The notes beneath the pieces are model-generated. The model ran no database searches and was not told the origin of the DNA. It saw only the letters and a list, made by a program, of their open reading frames with translations. Of a DNA stretch of 64,000 nt, positions 12,224-22,929 are shown piece by piece. This stretch comes from Raphanus sativus (Eukaryota; Streptophyta; Magnoliopsida; Brassicales; Brassicaceae). The stretch covers positions 10,848,668 to 10,912,667 of the forward strand of contig NC_079519.1 in NCBI RefSeq assembly GCF_000801105.2, given 5' to 3'. Both the position numbers and the translations under genes were made by a program. Position 1 is the first letter of the stretch; every line of letters begins with the position of its first letter.

Positions 12224-13530
12224 GATTTGATCGTTTTTCCTAGAGATCTTTCCTTTGGTTGCTTTAGAGTTGATTCTTCTGTCACAGAGAGCGATCTTGT
12301 CTTTCACCAAACTCGGATCGAACGAGCTTACAATACACATAGACAAAAGAGTAACTGTCGCCACAAAGTAAACTACCATTGTAGACAAACATATATATTT
12401 TATTCGGATCTAAATCCGGTCCACCGTAAACAATAACACAAGAATCATTTCCTGTTTCCAAGTTTCACATTGGCCAAAAAAAACGATCTATTGTTCTGAC
12501 TCCGACTGTGTCATGGAAAATTGCCTATTTCAAACCCAATTTTCCGGATCGTATCTATTCTATCATGAACTTTAGTATAGTGCCAATTCTATCATAAATT
12601 CACTAAAATTTTATAATTTCTACACGAATTTTTACAAACGTGCATATATATACATTGGCTATAACGATGGTTAGTCAACTATTATTTGGTTTACTGGATA
12701 GATGACATGAAATTCATTAATACGACATCATTTTGTAAATATCACAAACTTTTTTTTGAGTCATACAGACTTCGAACCCATGTCTCGGCTACGTCTTAGT
12801 GGATAAAAGGCTTCTACTTATCCGCCAAGAAATGGATTCGAAGTTTGTAAGACTCAAATTTTAATTTTATGATATTTATAAAACAACATCGTTTTAACGA
12901 AAATGTCATGTCAGCTATCTAGTCAGCTGAATAAGAAGGTTGACTAACCATCATTATAGTCAATGTACATATGTGCACGTCTATAAAAATTCGTGTAGAC
13001 ATTTTAAATTTTATTGAATTCATCATTCATGATAGAATTGGCACTATATCAAAGTTCATAATGGAATAGGCAAGACCAAAAAAGTTGGATTTGAAATAGG
13101 CTATTTTTCCCTGTTGTCATCCATGGATCGACATTCGTCACCGTTAAAGCACTGGGACCGACATTTCTACCAGAGGTGGAGACGAAAACCTCTTCGGAAG
13201 CTCTGATGGTAATTGCGTCAAGTAATAAAGAACCACGACGCCTCCGATGGAGTGAGAGATGACATCGACACCATCGACAATTTCTGTGTCAAAATCGGTT
13301 AAGATAACAGAGTCGTGGCAGCCAGAGTTCCAACAGACTTTATAGACAGCAAGTCTAGTCTATGGAGCCATTTCAGAAGCCACGCCGCGTAATTAACCAA
13401 TAATGGATGTCAGGAAACGTGCCTCTCAACGGAGATTGAAGCCGTGTGTCCCATGGCCTTCAGAGTCACATGGAGTTTGATTCAAAAAGTTTCCGGTTAC
13501 ACGCCAATTAGGATGGATTTGAAGATTTGG
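12224..13530 (-). pseudogene. subtilisin-like serine protease (SBT1-type) pseudogene, interrupted by a foldback element
   Basis: Translating the minus strand from about 13530 to 13111, with frame changes, gives pieces of a plant subtilase in the right order: CNRK, the catalytic-histidine motif SEGHGTH, RLAVYKVCWNSGCHDS, DGVDVISHSIGG, then FVSTSGRNVGPSALTVTNVD and PWMT. After the inserted element (12515-13110) the same protein resumes from 12514 to about 12224: TIDR, VYGGPDLDPNKIY, VYNGSL, DPSLVKDKIALCDRRINS and KATKGKISRKND. Several stops and frameshifts are present. The region with the catalytic Ser and the N-terminus are absent. The wording is closest, by recall, to the SBT1.6-type subfamily, whose genes lack introns. 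It is clearly dead. Confidence 0.85.
12515..13110. mobile_element. Mutator-like foldback element inside the subtilase pseudogene
   Basis: A 596-bp element with long inverted arms (over 200 bp). The left start GGAAAATTGCCTATTTCAAA is matched by the inverse of the right end at 13085-13110, and the arms continue through 'cctatttcaaa', 'agtgccaattctatcat' and 'gatggttagtcaac'. The flanks are ctgtgtcat (12506-12514) and ctgttgtcat (13111-13120), an imperfect 9-10 bp duplication with one indel. The centre holds a tRNA-like module on the minus strand (12776-12835). It has no coding capacity. The protein pieces on both sides join across it, which shows that the element inserted into an older gene copy. 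Confidence 0.82.
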
Positions 13531-13829
13531 TAAAGTAATTTTGAAATAATAAAAAAGTAACATGTGTTTAGTTCTCGGTGGTTTCAACATTTTAATACTA
13601 AATATATTAGATATTTAATTAACATATAATGTAAAGTTTGGTTAGCTTAGTTGAAAGGTAGAAGTGTTTATATTTTAGATAGAAAATGATTTTTAAGTGT
13701 AATTGGAAAGTCAAAATCTGATTCTAAATGTAATTTTCTCCCAAACATGGCCAAAAATGGAGCAGAGAAAGGGTGAGACAGATCGGGTATCCGAGATGTA
13801 TTAACATATTTGGATTCGCCGAATCAAAA

Positions 13830-14270
13830 TGCTACATGGATTTGGGCTTTCCGGACATCCGGGGTTCGGATATCCGGACTAAGATCCGAATATCTGCAGA
13901 TATCCGGGTCCAGAAGTTTTAAAAAAAAAATTAAAAATTTATAAATTATATTAAAAACTATCTAATTAACCATTTATTTAATCTATTTAAAACTATTTTC
14001 AAAAAATAAAATTGAAAAATTATTGAAATTAATAAAACTAAAATTTTAGTTATTTTATATATAAACTATATATGGTATACATATATAAATATAATTATAT
14101 TTTAAATATATAATAGGTTGTTCAGATCCGGATATTCGGACCTAAAATTTTTATACCCGGATCCTTAGAAGTACTATCCGAATCCGGATCCGAACTTCTT
14201 GGATATCGATTTTTCCGGACTGAATCGGAGTGAATATCAGATAAGATCGCAGATCCGGATTTTAAGTCTT
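13830..14270. repeat. GGATCCGGATATCCG-rich repeat
   Basis: Both ends are dense in GATCCGGATATCCG-type motifs (13850-13915 and 14120-14265) around an AT-rich centre, the general layout of the TTCGGG-rich hAT MITEs of this window but with a different motif. Clean terminal repeats and a duplication were not found, so this is called as a repeat only. Confidence 0.45.
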
Positions 14271-14318
14271 GAGGCCTAGAGAAAACTATATGTAAAAGGA
14301 AACTAAATAATTTCCAAA

Positions 14319-14324
14319 CACGTG
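14319..14324. promoter_or_regulatory. G-box (CACGTG) upstream of RVE6
   Basis: A palindromic CACGTG in the context aaaCACGTGGCAc lies about 160 bases before the RVE6 start codon. The ACGTGGC context is typical of bZIP/bHLH sites. Its role in clock or light control is inference. Confidence 0.4.
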
Positions 14325-14484
14325 GCACAATATAATTAGGCTACAGAAGTGTGAGCAAAGTGACCGACCTCAGAGGATCACACGGTACGCAAAACACGTA
14401 TATACATACATATGTATGATACATATGTATATATCTCTGCCGTCTTGTCTTCCTCCTCCACATTTCTCTCTTTACACAACTTTC

Positions 14485-16881
14485 ATGGTGTCGAGAAATA
14501 TGAATCCTGCAGACGGATCTTTCTTGGATCCGAAGGGTACTATGGCCGTCCCTGCAATTGGACCCTTCTCCACCTCCTCCTCGCCTACGACCGCAGTGGA
14601 TGCGACGACGTCGGAGGAAGATCTGAGCAAGAAGATAAGGAAGCCTTATACCATTACCAAGTCCAGGGAGAGCTGGACGGATCCTGAGCACGACAAGTTC
14701 CTCGAAGCTCTTCACCTGTGAGAGTCTTAATTATCCTTTTTCACCTCACCACTTTTTTAGTTAATGGCTAATAGGAGCGTCCCCAGAATTAGGGTTTCTT
14801 AATTATATTCTTGGTTTCACCATTTCTAATGAATGATTCTTGCTTACTGTTCATTGCTTATTCCACTGTGTACTTGATGATCTGATATCCCTTATGCATA
14901 TGTTTTTTTTTTTTAAAGGTTTGACAGAGACTGGAAAAAGATTGAAGCTTTCATTGGCTCAAAGACTGTGATTCAGGTTCTGTTTCTTTTAAAGCAGTTT
15001 TATTACATGCTTTTTTTTTTCTTTTTGTCGCTAATCACACCGAGAGTGTAAATCTTTAGATCATCTATAGCATTAGATAAATGAGCTTGTTAAACACCAT
15101 TGTGGTTTTCTTATACGGTTTTTTTAAGTATCGCAGATAAGAAGTCATGCTCAGAAGTACTTTCTCAAGGTACAAAAGAGTGGAACGGGTGAACATCTCC
15201 CTCCTCCTCGACCTAAAAGGAAAGCCGCTCATCCCTATCCTCAGAATGCTCACAAGAACGGTACCTAATTAGCTGCTCGAAACTGCAATGTTGTTTTACT
15301 TATTTGAGACACTTTGTTTTTGATGCCATTTTCTACGGCATGTGCAGTTCAACCTCAAGTACCGGGGTCCCTTAAATCTACAGCTGAACCAAATGACTCT
15401 AGTTATATGTTTAGGCCCGAGTCTTCTTCCATGCTGATGACTTCTCCACCCGCTGCTGCTGCTGCCGCAGCTCCCTGGACTAATAATGTGCCAACAATTA
15501 GCTTCACACCCCTGCCCAAAGGTGGTTTTATTATTATTGTTATCTGCAAGCAGTCACTGTTACTCTCTAAATTTTTCTAAATGAACCATATTGCTATTCA
15601 ATACTGTGATTCTGTGTTTAAAATAGCGCATGGCGCTCCATGGCGAGACGGTCCGAGCCTTGCGCCTTGCGCCATGGCGCAGTATGGCGCTCGCCTTGAT
15701 GACTACCGTGGGAAAGCCACTTATCCAACTTGTTCCCTTCTCTTCTAACAGCTTTTCCTGTTCCTGTGACAAAGGAACACAAGAATCTATAAGAAGAAGA
15801 AGCACATACGATGATACGAGAGCAGAAGTAGAAAGTACTAACGTTAAGGAAAAAAACTTGAGATCGATGCTTTTGTTAAGTTGTAACTTGTCTTTTATTA
15901 AGAGGAAGCTAGGGTTTTCATTGTTATTTAACGTTTGAGCTTCCAATTTTTCAGTTTTTTAGATGTCTAAAGTTTGGTAATTAATTAAGGTTTGGTTTTG
16001 ATACCTGATTTAAACCGGTTTACGTTAAGTCGCCATGGCGCGCCATGCCATCGCCTTTGATCACCTCGCCTTCTGGACATGGCGTGCGCCTTAGGGACCC
16101 CTCCCTCGCCTAGGGGGTGCATGGCGATGGGTCCGTCGCCTGGGTGCGCCTTGCGCCATGGCGCAAAAGGCGCTCGCCATTTTAAACACAGCTGTGATTA
16201 GAAACAGCAGGAGCAGGAGCTAATAACAACTGTTCTAGTAGCTCTGAAAATACTCCAAGACCACGATCCAACAAGGACGCAAGTGTGCAAGGAAATCTTG
16301 GCCATTCGTTAAGAGGTAAACGTTGTTACACACGTCTCCTGTTTCCCTTGCTTACCGTTTTTGTACTAGACAGTTCCTCCTTCTTTTGTTTCAGTTTTGC
16401 CGGACTTTGGCCAAGTATACAGCTTCATTGGAAGTGTTTTTGACCCATATGCAAGTAATCATCTTCGGAAGCTGAAGAAGATGGACCCCATAGATGTTGA
16501 CACTGTATGATTCTTGTCTTTCCAGTTTTACATTAAAATCTTAATTGAAACCACGTCGGCTCAAATGGGAACTAATGATGAAATCTAATCGGTTGTTTTA
16601 TTTGTTTGGCAGGTTCTACTGTTGATGAGAAATCTATCAATCAACTTGTCTAGCCCTGATTTTGAGGATCATGTAAGTATCTTCCTTCACAAACTCTTGC
16701 AAGACAAATTTTAACTAGAAACCACCCTCCCTAGTTCAGAGAACTAACCTTAAAGCTCTTAATGATTTTGAGACAACAGAGACGGCTACTTTCGTCGTAT
16801 GATATCGGCTCTGAGACAGCAAATGATCATGGTGGAGTGTTTAAAACCTTAAACAAAGAACCACCAGAAATCTCGACTTGA
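14485..16881 (+). CDS. RVE6: REVEILLE6-type MYB-related transcription factor
   Basis: Eight exons: 14485-14717, 14919-14976, 15137-15260, 15348-15521, 16208-16315, 16395-16504, 16613-16672 and 16780-16881. They total 969 nt, 322 residues, all with GT-AG introns in frame. The Met at 14485 was chosen because [11 protein letters not shown] is the family start; the in-frame ATG at 14416 only adds a leader-like stretch. A single MYB repeat covers about residues 61-110 ([38 protein letters not shown]) with the SHAQKYF signature, followed by [14 protein letters not shown]. The C-terminal LCL segment ([19 protein letters not shown]) places it in the RVE4/6/8 clade of clock activators that bind evening elements in the nucleus. 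The neighbouring HSP90.1 and HIPP genes match AT5G52660 (RVE6). Intron 4 carries a 580-bp hAT MITE. Confidence 0.92.
15612..16191. mobile_element. hAT MITE inside RVE6 intron 4
   Basis: A 580-bp element with perfect 13-bp terminal inverted repeats, CTGTGTTTAAAAT and ATTTTAAACACAG. It is flanked by a perfect 8-bp duplication CTGTGATT (15604-15611 and 16192-16199), diagnostic of hAT elements. The subterminal zones are packed with GCGCC/CATGGCG motifs, and the middle (15700-15990) is unlike the rest. The open frames in it are not supported as genes. It lengthens an otherwise roughly 90-base intron to 686 bases. Confidence 0.92.
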
Positions 16882-17361
16882 AGTTAATATAGAGGGGAAA
16901 GATTATGATGAAACGTCTCAGGTGCAAAACCCAGATTTGGTTAACAGAATGCAGAGTGTTTGGTGTTGTGGGTTTTGTTTGTAAATATTAAGAAGATGAA
17001 GCTGAGAGTTGAGCAGTCTTATATATTTTGGATAATTTATGTTATATGTATAGTGTAGTGTTAAAATACCTTTCGTCTTTCTGTGTACTTGTTTTTAAAG
17101 CATGTAACAATCTCTAACCAAATCTCTTGACGTTTCTTAGCTCTCTCCTGCTCCTTGCATTATATTTTAGTGTCATTTCAACCTTTTTAGTGTGATGAAC
17201 AAAATCGTGGTCTAAGAACGAGCTTATCTAGTTCAGTTTTCAGACAGAACTCTGTAATTCAAATTCAAGCTTCGGATATATTTAGACAAAATCTATTGCC
17301 GAAACACTGCACAGTGTTCAAATTATATGTTGATGTCTGAGTTGTGAATTGTATAATGTAT
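16882..17361. other. RVE6 3' UTR and downstream spacer
   Basis: The first 200-250 bases are probably the RVE6 3' UTR. After about 17150 nothing was recognised until the S10 relic. Confidence 0.4.
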
Positions 17362-17560
17362 AGTGAGTGGTGGCAGGCCTGGTTTTGTCCGTGGTGATGG
17401 AGGTTACGGTGCAGCTGCACCATTGAGAAAGAAATGTTCTCTAGTTAGCAGTAAGAGACCACCATGGAGGACTTGTTTCAGCTTTAAATTTTGCTTTTGT
17501 AATCCAAATTCCGGAATTCTTCGTTATCTACCTGGGTTTAGTTTTGTTGTTACCTAGCAA
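17362..17560 (+). pseudogene. relic of 40S ribosomal protein S10 C-terminus
   Basis: Plus-strand codons from 17362 give SGGRPGFVRGDGGYGAAAP, the hallmark Gly/Arg-rich tail of plant cytosolic ribosomal protein S10. The reading then runs into non-S10 sequence, and no winged-helix body or upstream exons were found between here and RVE6. In A. thaliana an S10 gene (AT5G52650, from recall) lies between HSP90.1 and RVE6, the same interval as here. The best reading is that the orthologue was deleted except for its last codons and probably part of the 3' UTR. The piece is short, so chance similarity to a Gly-rich sequence remains possible. Confidence 0.65.
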
Positions 17561-17803
17561 AAATAATGATTTCGAAAATATAATGCAAGGAAACTTGACA
17601 AACCAACTCACTTAGCTTTTAGCCGACTATTCACTTGGAAAGGACAAATACAAACAGACGCACCAGACACGAACGAAAAAAAAAAAAGAAAAGACACTTG
17701 ACAAACCAGCCCATCAAAAGTTCAGACGACCATGAAAGACACCAAGACACTACTAGAACTCTCAACTCTCAAAACAACCAAACATACGGCGAAGCTTCTT
17801 CTC
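17561..17803. other. HSP90.1 3' flank
   Basis: Probably the HSP90.1 3' UTR read on the minus strand. An A-rich tract lies at 17675-17690 on the plus strand. No other feature was seen. Confidence 0.4.
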
Positions 17804-20241
17804 TTAATCGACTTCTTCCATTTTGCTCTCTTCAGCAGCATCCTCCTCCAGCGCAGGCATATCACCATCTTCCTCAACATTCTCGTCCTCATCAATACTC
17901 AGACCCAGCTTCAACATCCTGTGAATCCTAGCTGCAAACGTGTTCGGCTCATCAAGACTGAATCCAGATGTCAACAGAGCTGTCTCGAACAGCAGCATCA
18001 CCAGATCTTTGACGGACTTGTCGTTCTTGTCCACCTCAGCTCTCTTTCTCAGCTCCTCCATGATACCGTTGTCAGGGTTGATCTCCATAGTTTTCTTGCT
18101 AGACATGTACCCACTCATGCTGCTGTCTCTCAGAGCCTGAGCCTTCATGATCCTCTCCATATTCGCAGTCCATCCGTATTCACCGGTAACCAAACAACAC
18201 GGAGAGTCAACGATTCTGTCTGAGACCACAACCTTCTCAATCTTGTCGCCGAGAATGTCCTTAATCGTCTTGCAGAGGTTCTCGAACGACTTCTTCTTCT
18301 CTTCCTTCTTTTTCTTTTCTTCTTCCGTCTCATCTTCAAGCTTTAACCCTTCTTTGGTCGCAGAGACGAGTTTCTTCCCATCGTACTCCTTCAACTGTCC
18401 AACAGCGTATTCATCGATCGCATCCACCATGTAAAGCACTTCGTATCCTCTCTTCTTCAGCTTCTCCAAGAAGGGAGAGTTCTCCACCGCCTTCTTGCTT
18501 TCGCCAGTGATGTAGAAGATGTCCTTTTGACCTTCCTTCATCCTAGTGACGTAGTCTTTCAAGCTCGTCATCTCATCACCGCTCTTGGTGGAGTGGTAAC
18601 GAAGAAGATCAGCAATCTTTGACCTGTTCTGACTGTCCTCATGGATACCCAATTTCAAATTCTTGGAGAAAGCCTCGTAGAACTTGTTGTAGTCTTCTTT
18701 GTTCTCGGCAATCTCGTTGAACATCTCAATGCACTTCTTCACCAGGTTCTTCCTGATCACCTTAAGGATCTTGTTCTGCTGGAGAGTCTCACGGGAGATG
18801 TTGAGCGGCAAGTCATCAGAGTCAACAACACCTTTGACGAAGCTGAGGTACTCAGGGATCAACTCTTCGCAGTTGTCCATAATGAAAACTCTCCTGACAT
18901 ACAACTTGATGTTGTTCAACTTCTTTCTGGTGTCGAAGAGATCGAACGGAGCCCTCTTCGGAACAAAGAGAATCGCCTTGAATTCAAGCTGACCCTCCAC
19001 AGAGAAATGCTTCACAGCGAGATGATCCTCCCAATCATTTGTCAGGCTCTTGTAGAACGAAGCATACTCATCCTTGGTGATCTCTTCTGGCTTCCTCAAC
19101 CAGATTGGTTTCTGTTTGTTGATGAGTTCCCACTCGTGAGAGACCTCCTTGATTTTCTTCTTCTTCTTACCATCCTTCTCCTTCTCCTCATCAACTTCTT
19201 CAACCTCTCCTTCAGTTTCTTTCTTTGCTTCGTCCTCGTCCTCATCATCACTGATCTCCTTCTCAGTGGTTTTCTCAGTCCAGAGGTAGATAGGGTAACT
19301 GATGAACTCGGAGTGCTTCTTCACCAGGTCCTTGAGTCTCCTCTCCTCCAAATATTCAAGCTGCACAAACAAACAGACACTCTCATAAGAAACACAACTC
19401 TCAATAATCAAAACAACAATCCTCAAAGTGACTTCGTTACCTGATCCTCCTTGAGGAAGAGAGTGATCTTGGTTCCTCTACCAAGAGGTTCCCCATCCAC
19501 ATCCCTCGTAACAGTGAAGGAACCACCAGCTTGAGACTCCCAAACGTACTGCTCATCATCATTGTGCTTGGTGGTGACAATAACCTTCTCGGCAACAAGG
19601 TAAGCGGAGTAGAAACCAACACCAAACTGACCAATCATGCTGACGTCAGCACCAGCTTGGAGCGCCTCCATAAACTCCTTGGTTCCAGATCTCGCAATGG
19701 TTCCCAAGTTGTTCACCAGATCTGCTTTGGTCATGCCAATGCCACTGTCGATAATAGAGAGCGTCTTGTTGGCCTTGTCTGGGACCAACCTAATGAAGAG
19801 CTCAGGCTGTCCATCGAGCTTGCTCTTATCGGTCAAACTCTCAAATCGAATCTTGTCAAGAGCCTAGTAAATATTCACAAGCGTAATCAGAACATTATTG
19901 GTATTTAACAACAAGTCATGAAACACAGATAATTTAGAGGATGATGAATTCTAGTTTAGACCAGATCACCTAATCAGAACATGATTGAGACACAAGACCT
20001 AGACGCATATATGGTTGATATCCAAAGCTAAACCTAATCGAACACAGTCAGCAGGAACATGCAGGAGAATAAGAAACGGAGGAGAGGTTTAAGGAGTCCT
20101 TACATCAGAAGAGTTACTGATGAGCTCACGGAGGAAGATCTCTTTGTTGCTGTAGAAAGTGTTGATGATCAAGCTTAGAAGCTGGTTGATCTCAGCTTGG
20201 AAGGCAAAGGTCTCTGCGTCAGCCATCTGAACTTCCGCCAT
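17804..20241 (-). CDS. HSP90.1: cytosolic heat shock protein 90
   Basis: Three exons on the minus strand: 20241-20104, 19863-19441 and 19360-17804. The introns are GT-AG and the total is 705 residues plus stop. The N-terminal GHKL ATPase domain shows [37 protein letters not shown] and [20 protein letters not shown] long acidic/lysine-rich linker follows (around residues 215-265), then the middle client-binding domain ([16 protein letters not shown]) and the C-terminal dimerisation domain. It ends in MEEVD, the TPR co-chaperone docking tail of cytosolic HSP90. The start at [18 protein letters not shown] fits the family. The position between RVE6 and MEF1 and the heat-shock element upstream both point to the heat-inducible HSP90.1 (AT5G52640) rather than the constitutive HSP90.2-4 cluster. 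Long antisense frames opposite it are shadows. Confidence 0.95.
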
Positions 20242-20373
20242 CGTCAACGATTCTGTTTTTCACAAAGGAAACAAAGATCGTAGAGAAAACTTTAGAGAGC
20301 GTTTCGATGAGATTGATTGCTTTGCTTTTTTTCTTTTGTTAGGCAAGTGAGGAGGCAAGAAGCATAATGTGCA

Positions 20374-20380
20374 ATTTATA
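20374..20380 (-). promoter_or_regulatory. TATA box of HSP90.1
   Basis: The minus strand reads cttaTAAATTg here, about 135 bases upstream of the start codon, leaving room for a 5' UTR of roughly 100 bases. Confidence 0.5.
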
Positions 20381-20558
20381 AGAGGTGTAAGTTCTAGTCT
20401 CTTCTTTTCGAATGCGAGGAAACGAGCGGATTCTCGATTGTTCGTTCAAACGTCGTCGTTCTGATGATGCTAACCATCCACATCCTCCTCTTTCGATGAA
20501 AGCAACCGTTTTCTTGGGGGACCCACCCTTGGTGTCTTTGTGAGCATTGAGCAACGAA

Positions 20559-20571
20559 TTCCAGAAGATTC
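20559..20571 (-). promoter_or_regulatory. heat shock element of HSP90.1
   Basis: The three-unit perfect element TTCcaGAAgaTTC matches the nTTCnnGAAnnTTCn heat-shock factor consensus. A further GAA abuts it on the left. It lies about 180 bases upstream of the TATA box and 320 upstream of the start codon. It supports heat-inducible expression of this HSP90 copy. Confidence 0.75.
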
Positions 20572-20599
20572 TTTTGCTTGTTTCCGGTTTGGGAATTTT

Positions 20600-21153
20600 C
20601 GCTGGTTCAATTTTATAATTTCTTTGCCTTGGTTTCTAGTGTTTTAGAACACAATTTTTGGTTTCTAGTTATAAAACCCAATCTCTCTTTTTGAATTAAT
20701 TAGTGGATGATGCAATTTTCTCTTAGTTTCGTAGATTAATCCCAAATGTGTCCACAATTTTTTTAACCATCCGCATTTGAGTTCGGTTTTCCTCAACTTC
20801 TTCAGTTTGTGGATAACAACAATATCAAAAATAAAACCCTACTGTCGTATGGATAATCTGGTTTGGTTTCAATTTCTGTTCAAATTTATATAATCGGAAT
20901 TCGAGTTTTATGAAACAAACCATACCAATATACGGTTCGGTTTTCAAATTATTCGGTTTGATAATATCAGATCAGTTCCTCCTGGATTGGATACTATTAC
21001 CATATATATGTGCTTGATTATGTAACTAGTGATATATAAATAAATAAGTGATGATGGTATTTCTAAACAATTATGATTTCATCCTACAAATCATGATCAG
21101 GAAGAAGTAGATAGCAGTTATATTCAAGATAAAAACCAATTCTCATTCGTCTT
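20600..21153. other. spacer between HSP90.1 promoter and MEF1 3' end
   Basis: AT-rich sequence. The stretch 20860-20960 has several CGGTT/GGTTCGG motifs like the decayed MITEs elsewhere, but no terminal repeats. The last part should contain the MEF1 3' UTR. Confidence 0.4.
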
Positions 21154-22929
21154 TCACCAATAGTCATTACAAGAACACTTACCACCTTCGAACCGATGAA
21201 ACCGATTGTTATCCCTCACTATAATCACTCGTCCCGTACATACGGACATGAACTTGATCGCGTTATGACAATCCCCGCACACTCTCAGGTTCTTAATCAC
21301 CCTGATCGGCCTATCCGCCGGAAACGTGATCAGCCCAAAAGCAATAGCTAATCTCTCGCTATGATACCTAATGGTCTGATTCTTCTCGTCTCCATCCACT
21401 TCTCTCAGAACAAAGCTCGTGTCTGCAACGTAGCCCGCTTTCTCCATCTCTTCCCCTAACTCAGCCAGCTTCTCGTAGATCTCCTTGCTCCTCTCATGCC
21501 GTCTCTCTCCAGCTGCAAATGTATGAACTTTGTTCCTTTCTTCAACCCAACTCAGCCCTGTTTCCTTCTTCTCCCCTCTGTCTCGAAGCAACTTTCTAGC
21601 TTTGGCCGCGTCTTCGAATCTACCGTCGGCTGCATAAGCATTGGATAACGAAATGTGCATACCGGAACTCACTGGTCCTAGTTCAAAGACCTTGTCTGCT
21701 GCAAACGCGGCAAGCTCTGTGTTCTTGTGGAGTGTACATCCCGTTAGTAAAGCTCCCCATACAGATTCCGTGGGATCGATTGGCATGTTTCTGATGACCT
21801 CTAGCGCTTCTTGCAGCTTACCAGCTCGTGCCAACATATCCACCAAGGAAGCGTAATGCTTATCTGTCGGCTCGATTCTATATTCTTCCTTCATCAGATC
21901 AAAGTAGTATCTCCCTTCATCGACCAAACCCGCGTGGCTACAAGCATTGAGAACGTTCAGAAAAGTGATGAAATTTGGTTTCATCCCAGAGCGTTTCATC
22001 TTATTAAACAGCTCAATCACTTCTTGAACGTGCGAGTGTTGCGCACAGGCCTTGAGCATCGCGTTCCAAATCCCGAGATTCTTCACGGGAGTCTGGTGGA
22101 AAGCTTGATAAGCTCCTTCGAGAACACCGCACTTTGAGTACAACGAGACTAAAGAGCTTCCCACGAAGCTAGACGAGTCGAAGCTGGACTTAATACACAA
22201 ACCCTGAACCTGTCTACCTAACTCAAGAAGAGTAGAGTTAGCACATACACTAATGACACTTGAAAACGAGTGATCATTGACTTCAAGATTATCAAACAAG
22301 GCTTCTTTAAACATCAACAAAGCTTCCTCGTTCTCACCCATCTGCGCATACCCATAAATCATCGCACTCCAAGTAACAACGTTTCTCTGAGTCATTTCGT
22401 CGAACACCTTCCTCGCACAAACAATCTCTCCACATTTCCCATACATATCGACGAGAGAAGTCCCGACGAAGATATCGGACTCGTACCCAGTCTTCAACGA
22501 GAGACAGTGAACCGATCTGCCGATATCAGAACGACTGAGAATCGCACAGGACTTCATAGCCGAGGGGAGAACACGATCATCAGGGCGGAGGCACCCCGCC
22601 ATCATTTGCCTGAGGAAGTCGAGGGACTTCCATGGAAGCTCGTTCTGGGCGAAGCAGGAGATGATGGAGCTCCAAGTGGTGGCGCTCTTTTGATGGGTTT
22701 CTTCGAAAGCTCGGAGAGAATGGAGTGGGAGGTGGGATTTGGAGTAGAAGTTGATGAGATTGTTGGCGATGAGAGGGATAAGAAAGAGGCCTGATTTGAC
22801 GATGTAGCCATGAAGCTGAAGTCCTTTAGCAGTGGATTTGGAGCGAGCTGAAGAGAGAAGGAGATCGTTAATTAGGTGGTAGTTGTGGCATGGAACGACG
22901 AAGAAAGCTGAAGAAACGTTGTCGAGCAT
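21154..22929 (-). CDS. MEF1: PLS-type pentatricopeptide repeat protein with E and DYW domains (mitochondrial RNA editing factor 1)
   Basis: A single-exon gene of 591 residues. A short N-terminal presequence is followed by PPR motifs (ITYSK-like units such as VVTWSAMIYGYAQMGENEEA, SFVGSSLVSLYSKCG and IWNAMLKACAQHS). The E/E+ region follows (TESVWGALLTGC, KETGLSWVEERNKVHTF), then a complete DYW deaminase domain: zinc-binding HSERLAIAFGL and CGDCH, ending in CSCNDYW. PPR-DYW proteins bind one or a few organellar transcripts and help C-to-U editing. The sequence and its place beside HSP90.1 match MEF1 (AT5G52630), which edits mitochondrial sites. The first Met gives MLDNVSSAFF; the extreme N-terminus differs from what I recall of Arabidopsis, so the start is less sure than the rest. 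Confidence 0.93.
   Translation of the reverse strand: MLDNVSSAFFVVPCHNYHLINDLLLSSARSKSTAKGLQLHGYIVKSGLFLIPLIANNLINFYSKSHLPLHSLRAFEETHQKSATTWSSIISCFAQNELPWKSLDFLRQMMAGCLRPDDRVLPSAMKSCAILSRSDIGRSVHCLSLKTGYESDIFVGTSLVDMYGKCGEIVCARKVFDEMTQRNVVTWSAMIYGYAQMGENEEALLMFKEALFDNLEVNDHSFSSVISVCANSTLLELGRQVQGLCIKSSFDSSSFVGSSLVSLYSKCGVLEGAYQAFHQTPVKNLGIWNAMLKACAQHSHVQEVIELFNKMKRSGMKPNFITFLNVLNACSHAGLVDEGRYYFDLMKEEYRIEPTDKHYASLVDMLARAGKLQEALEVIRNMPIDPTESVWGALLTGCTLHKNTELAAFAADKVFELGPVSSGMHISLSNAYAADGRFEDAAKARKLLRDRGEKKETGLSWVEERNKVHTFAAGERRHERSKEIYEKLAELGEEMEKAGYVADTSFVLREVDGDEKNQTIRYHSERLAIAFGLITFPADRPIRVIKNLRVCGDCHNAIKFMSVCTGRVIIVRDNNRFHRFEGGKCSCNDYW

Noticed and set aside
15630..15938. Frames on both strands inside RVE6 intron 4
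   Set aside because: They lie within the 580-bp hAT MITE and show no known domain.
18641..19444. 267-codon plus-strand frame opposite HSP90.1
   Set aside because: It is antisense to the strongly conserved HSP90 coding sequence and arises from its codon bias; no family resemblance.
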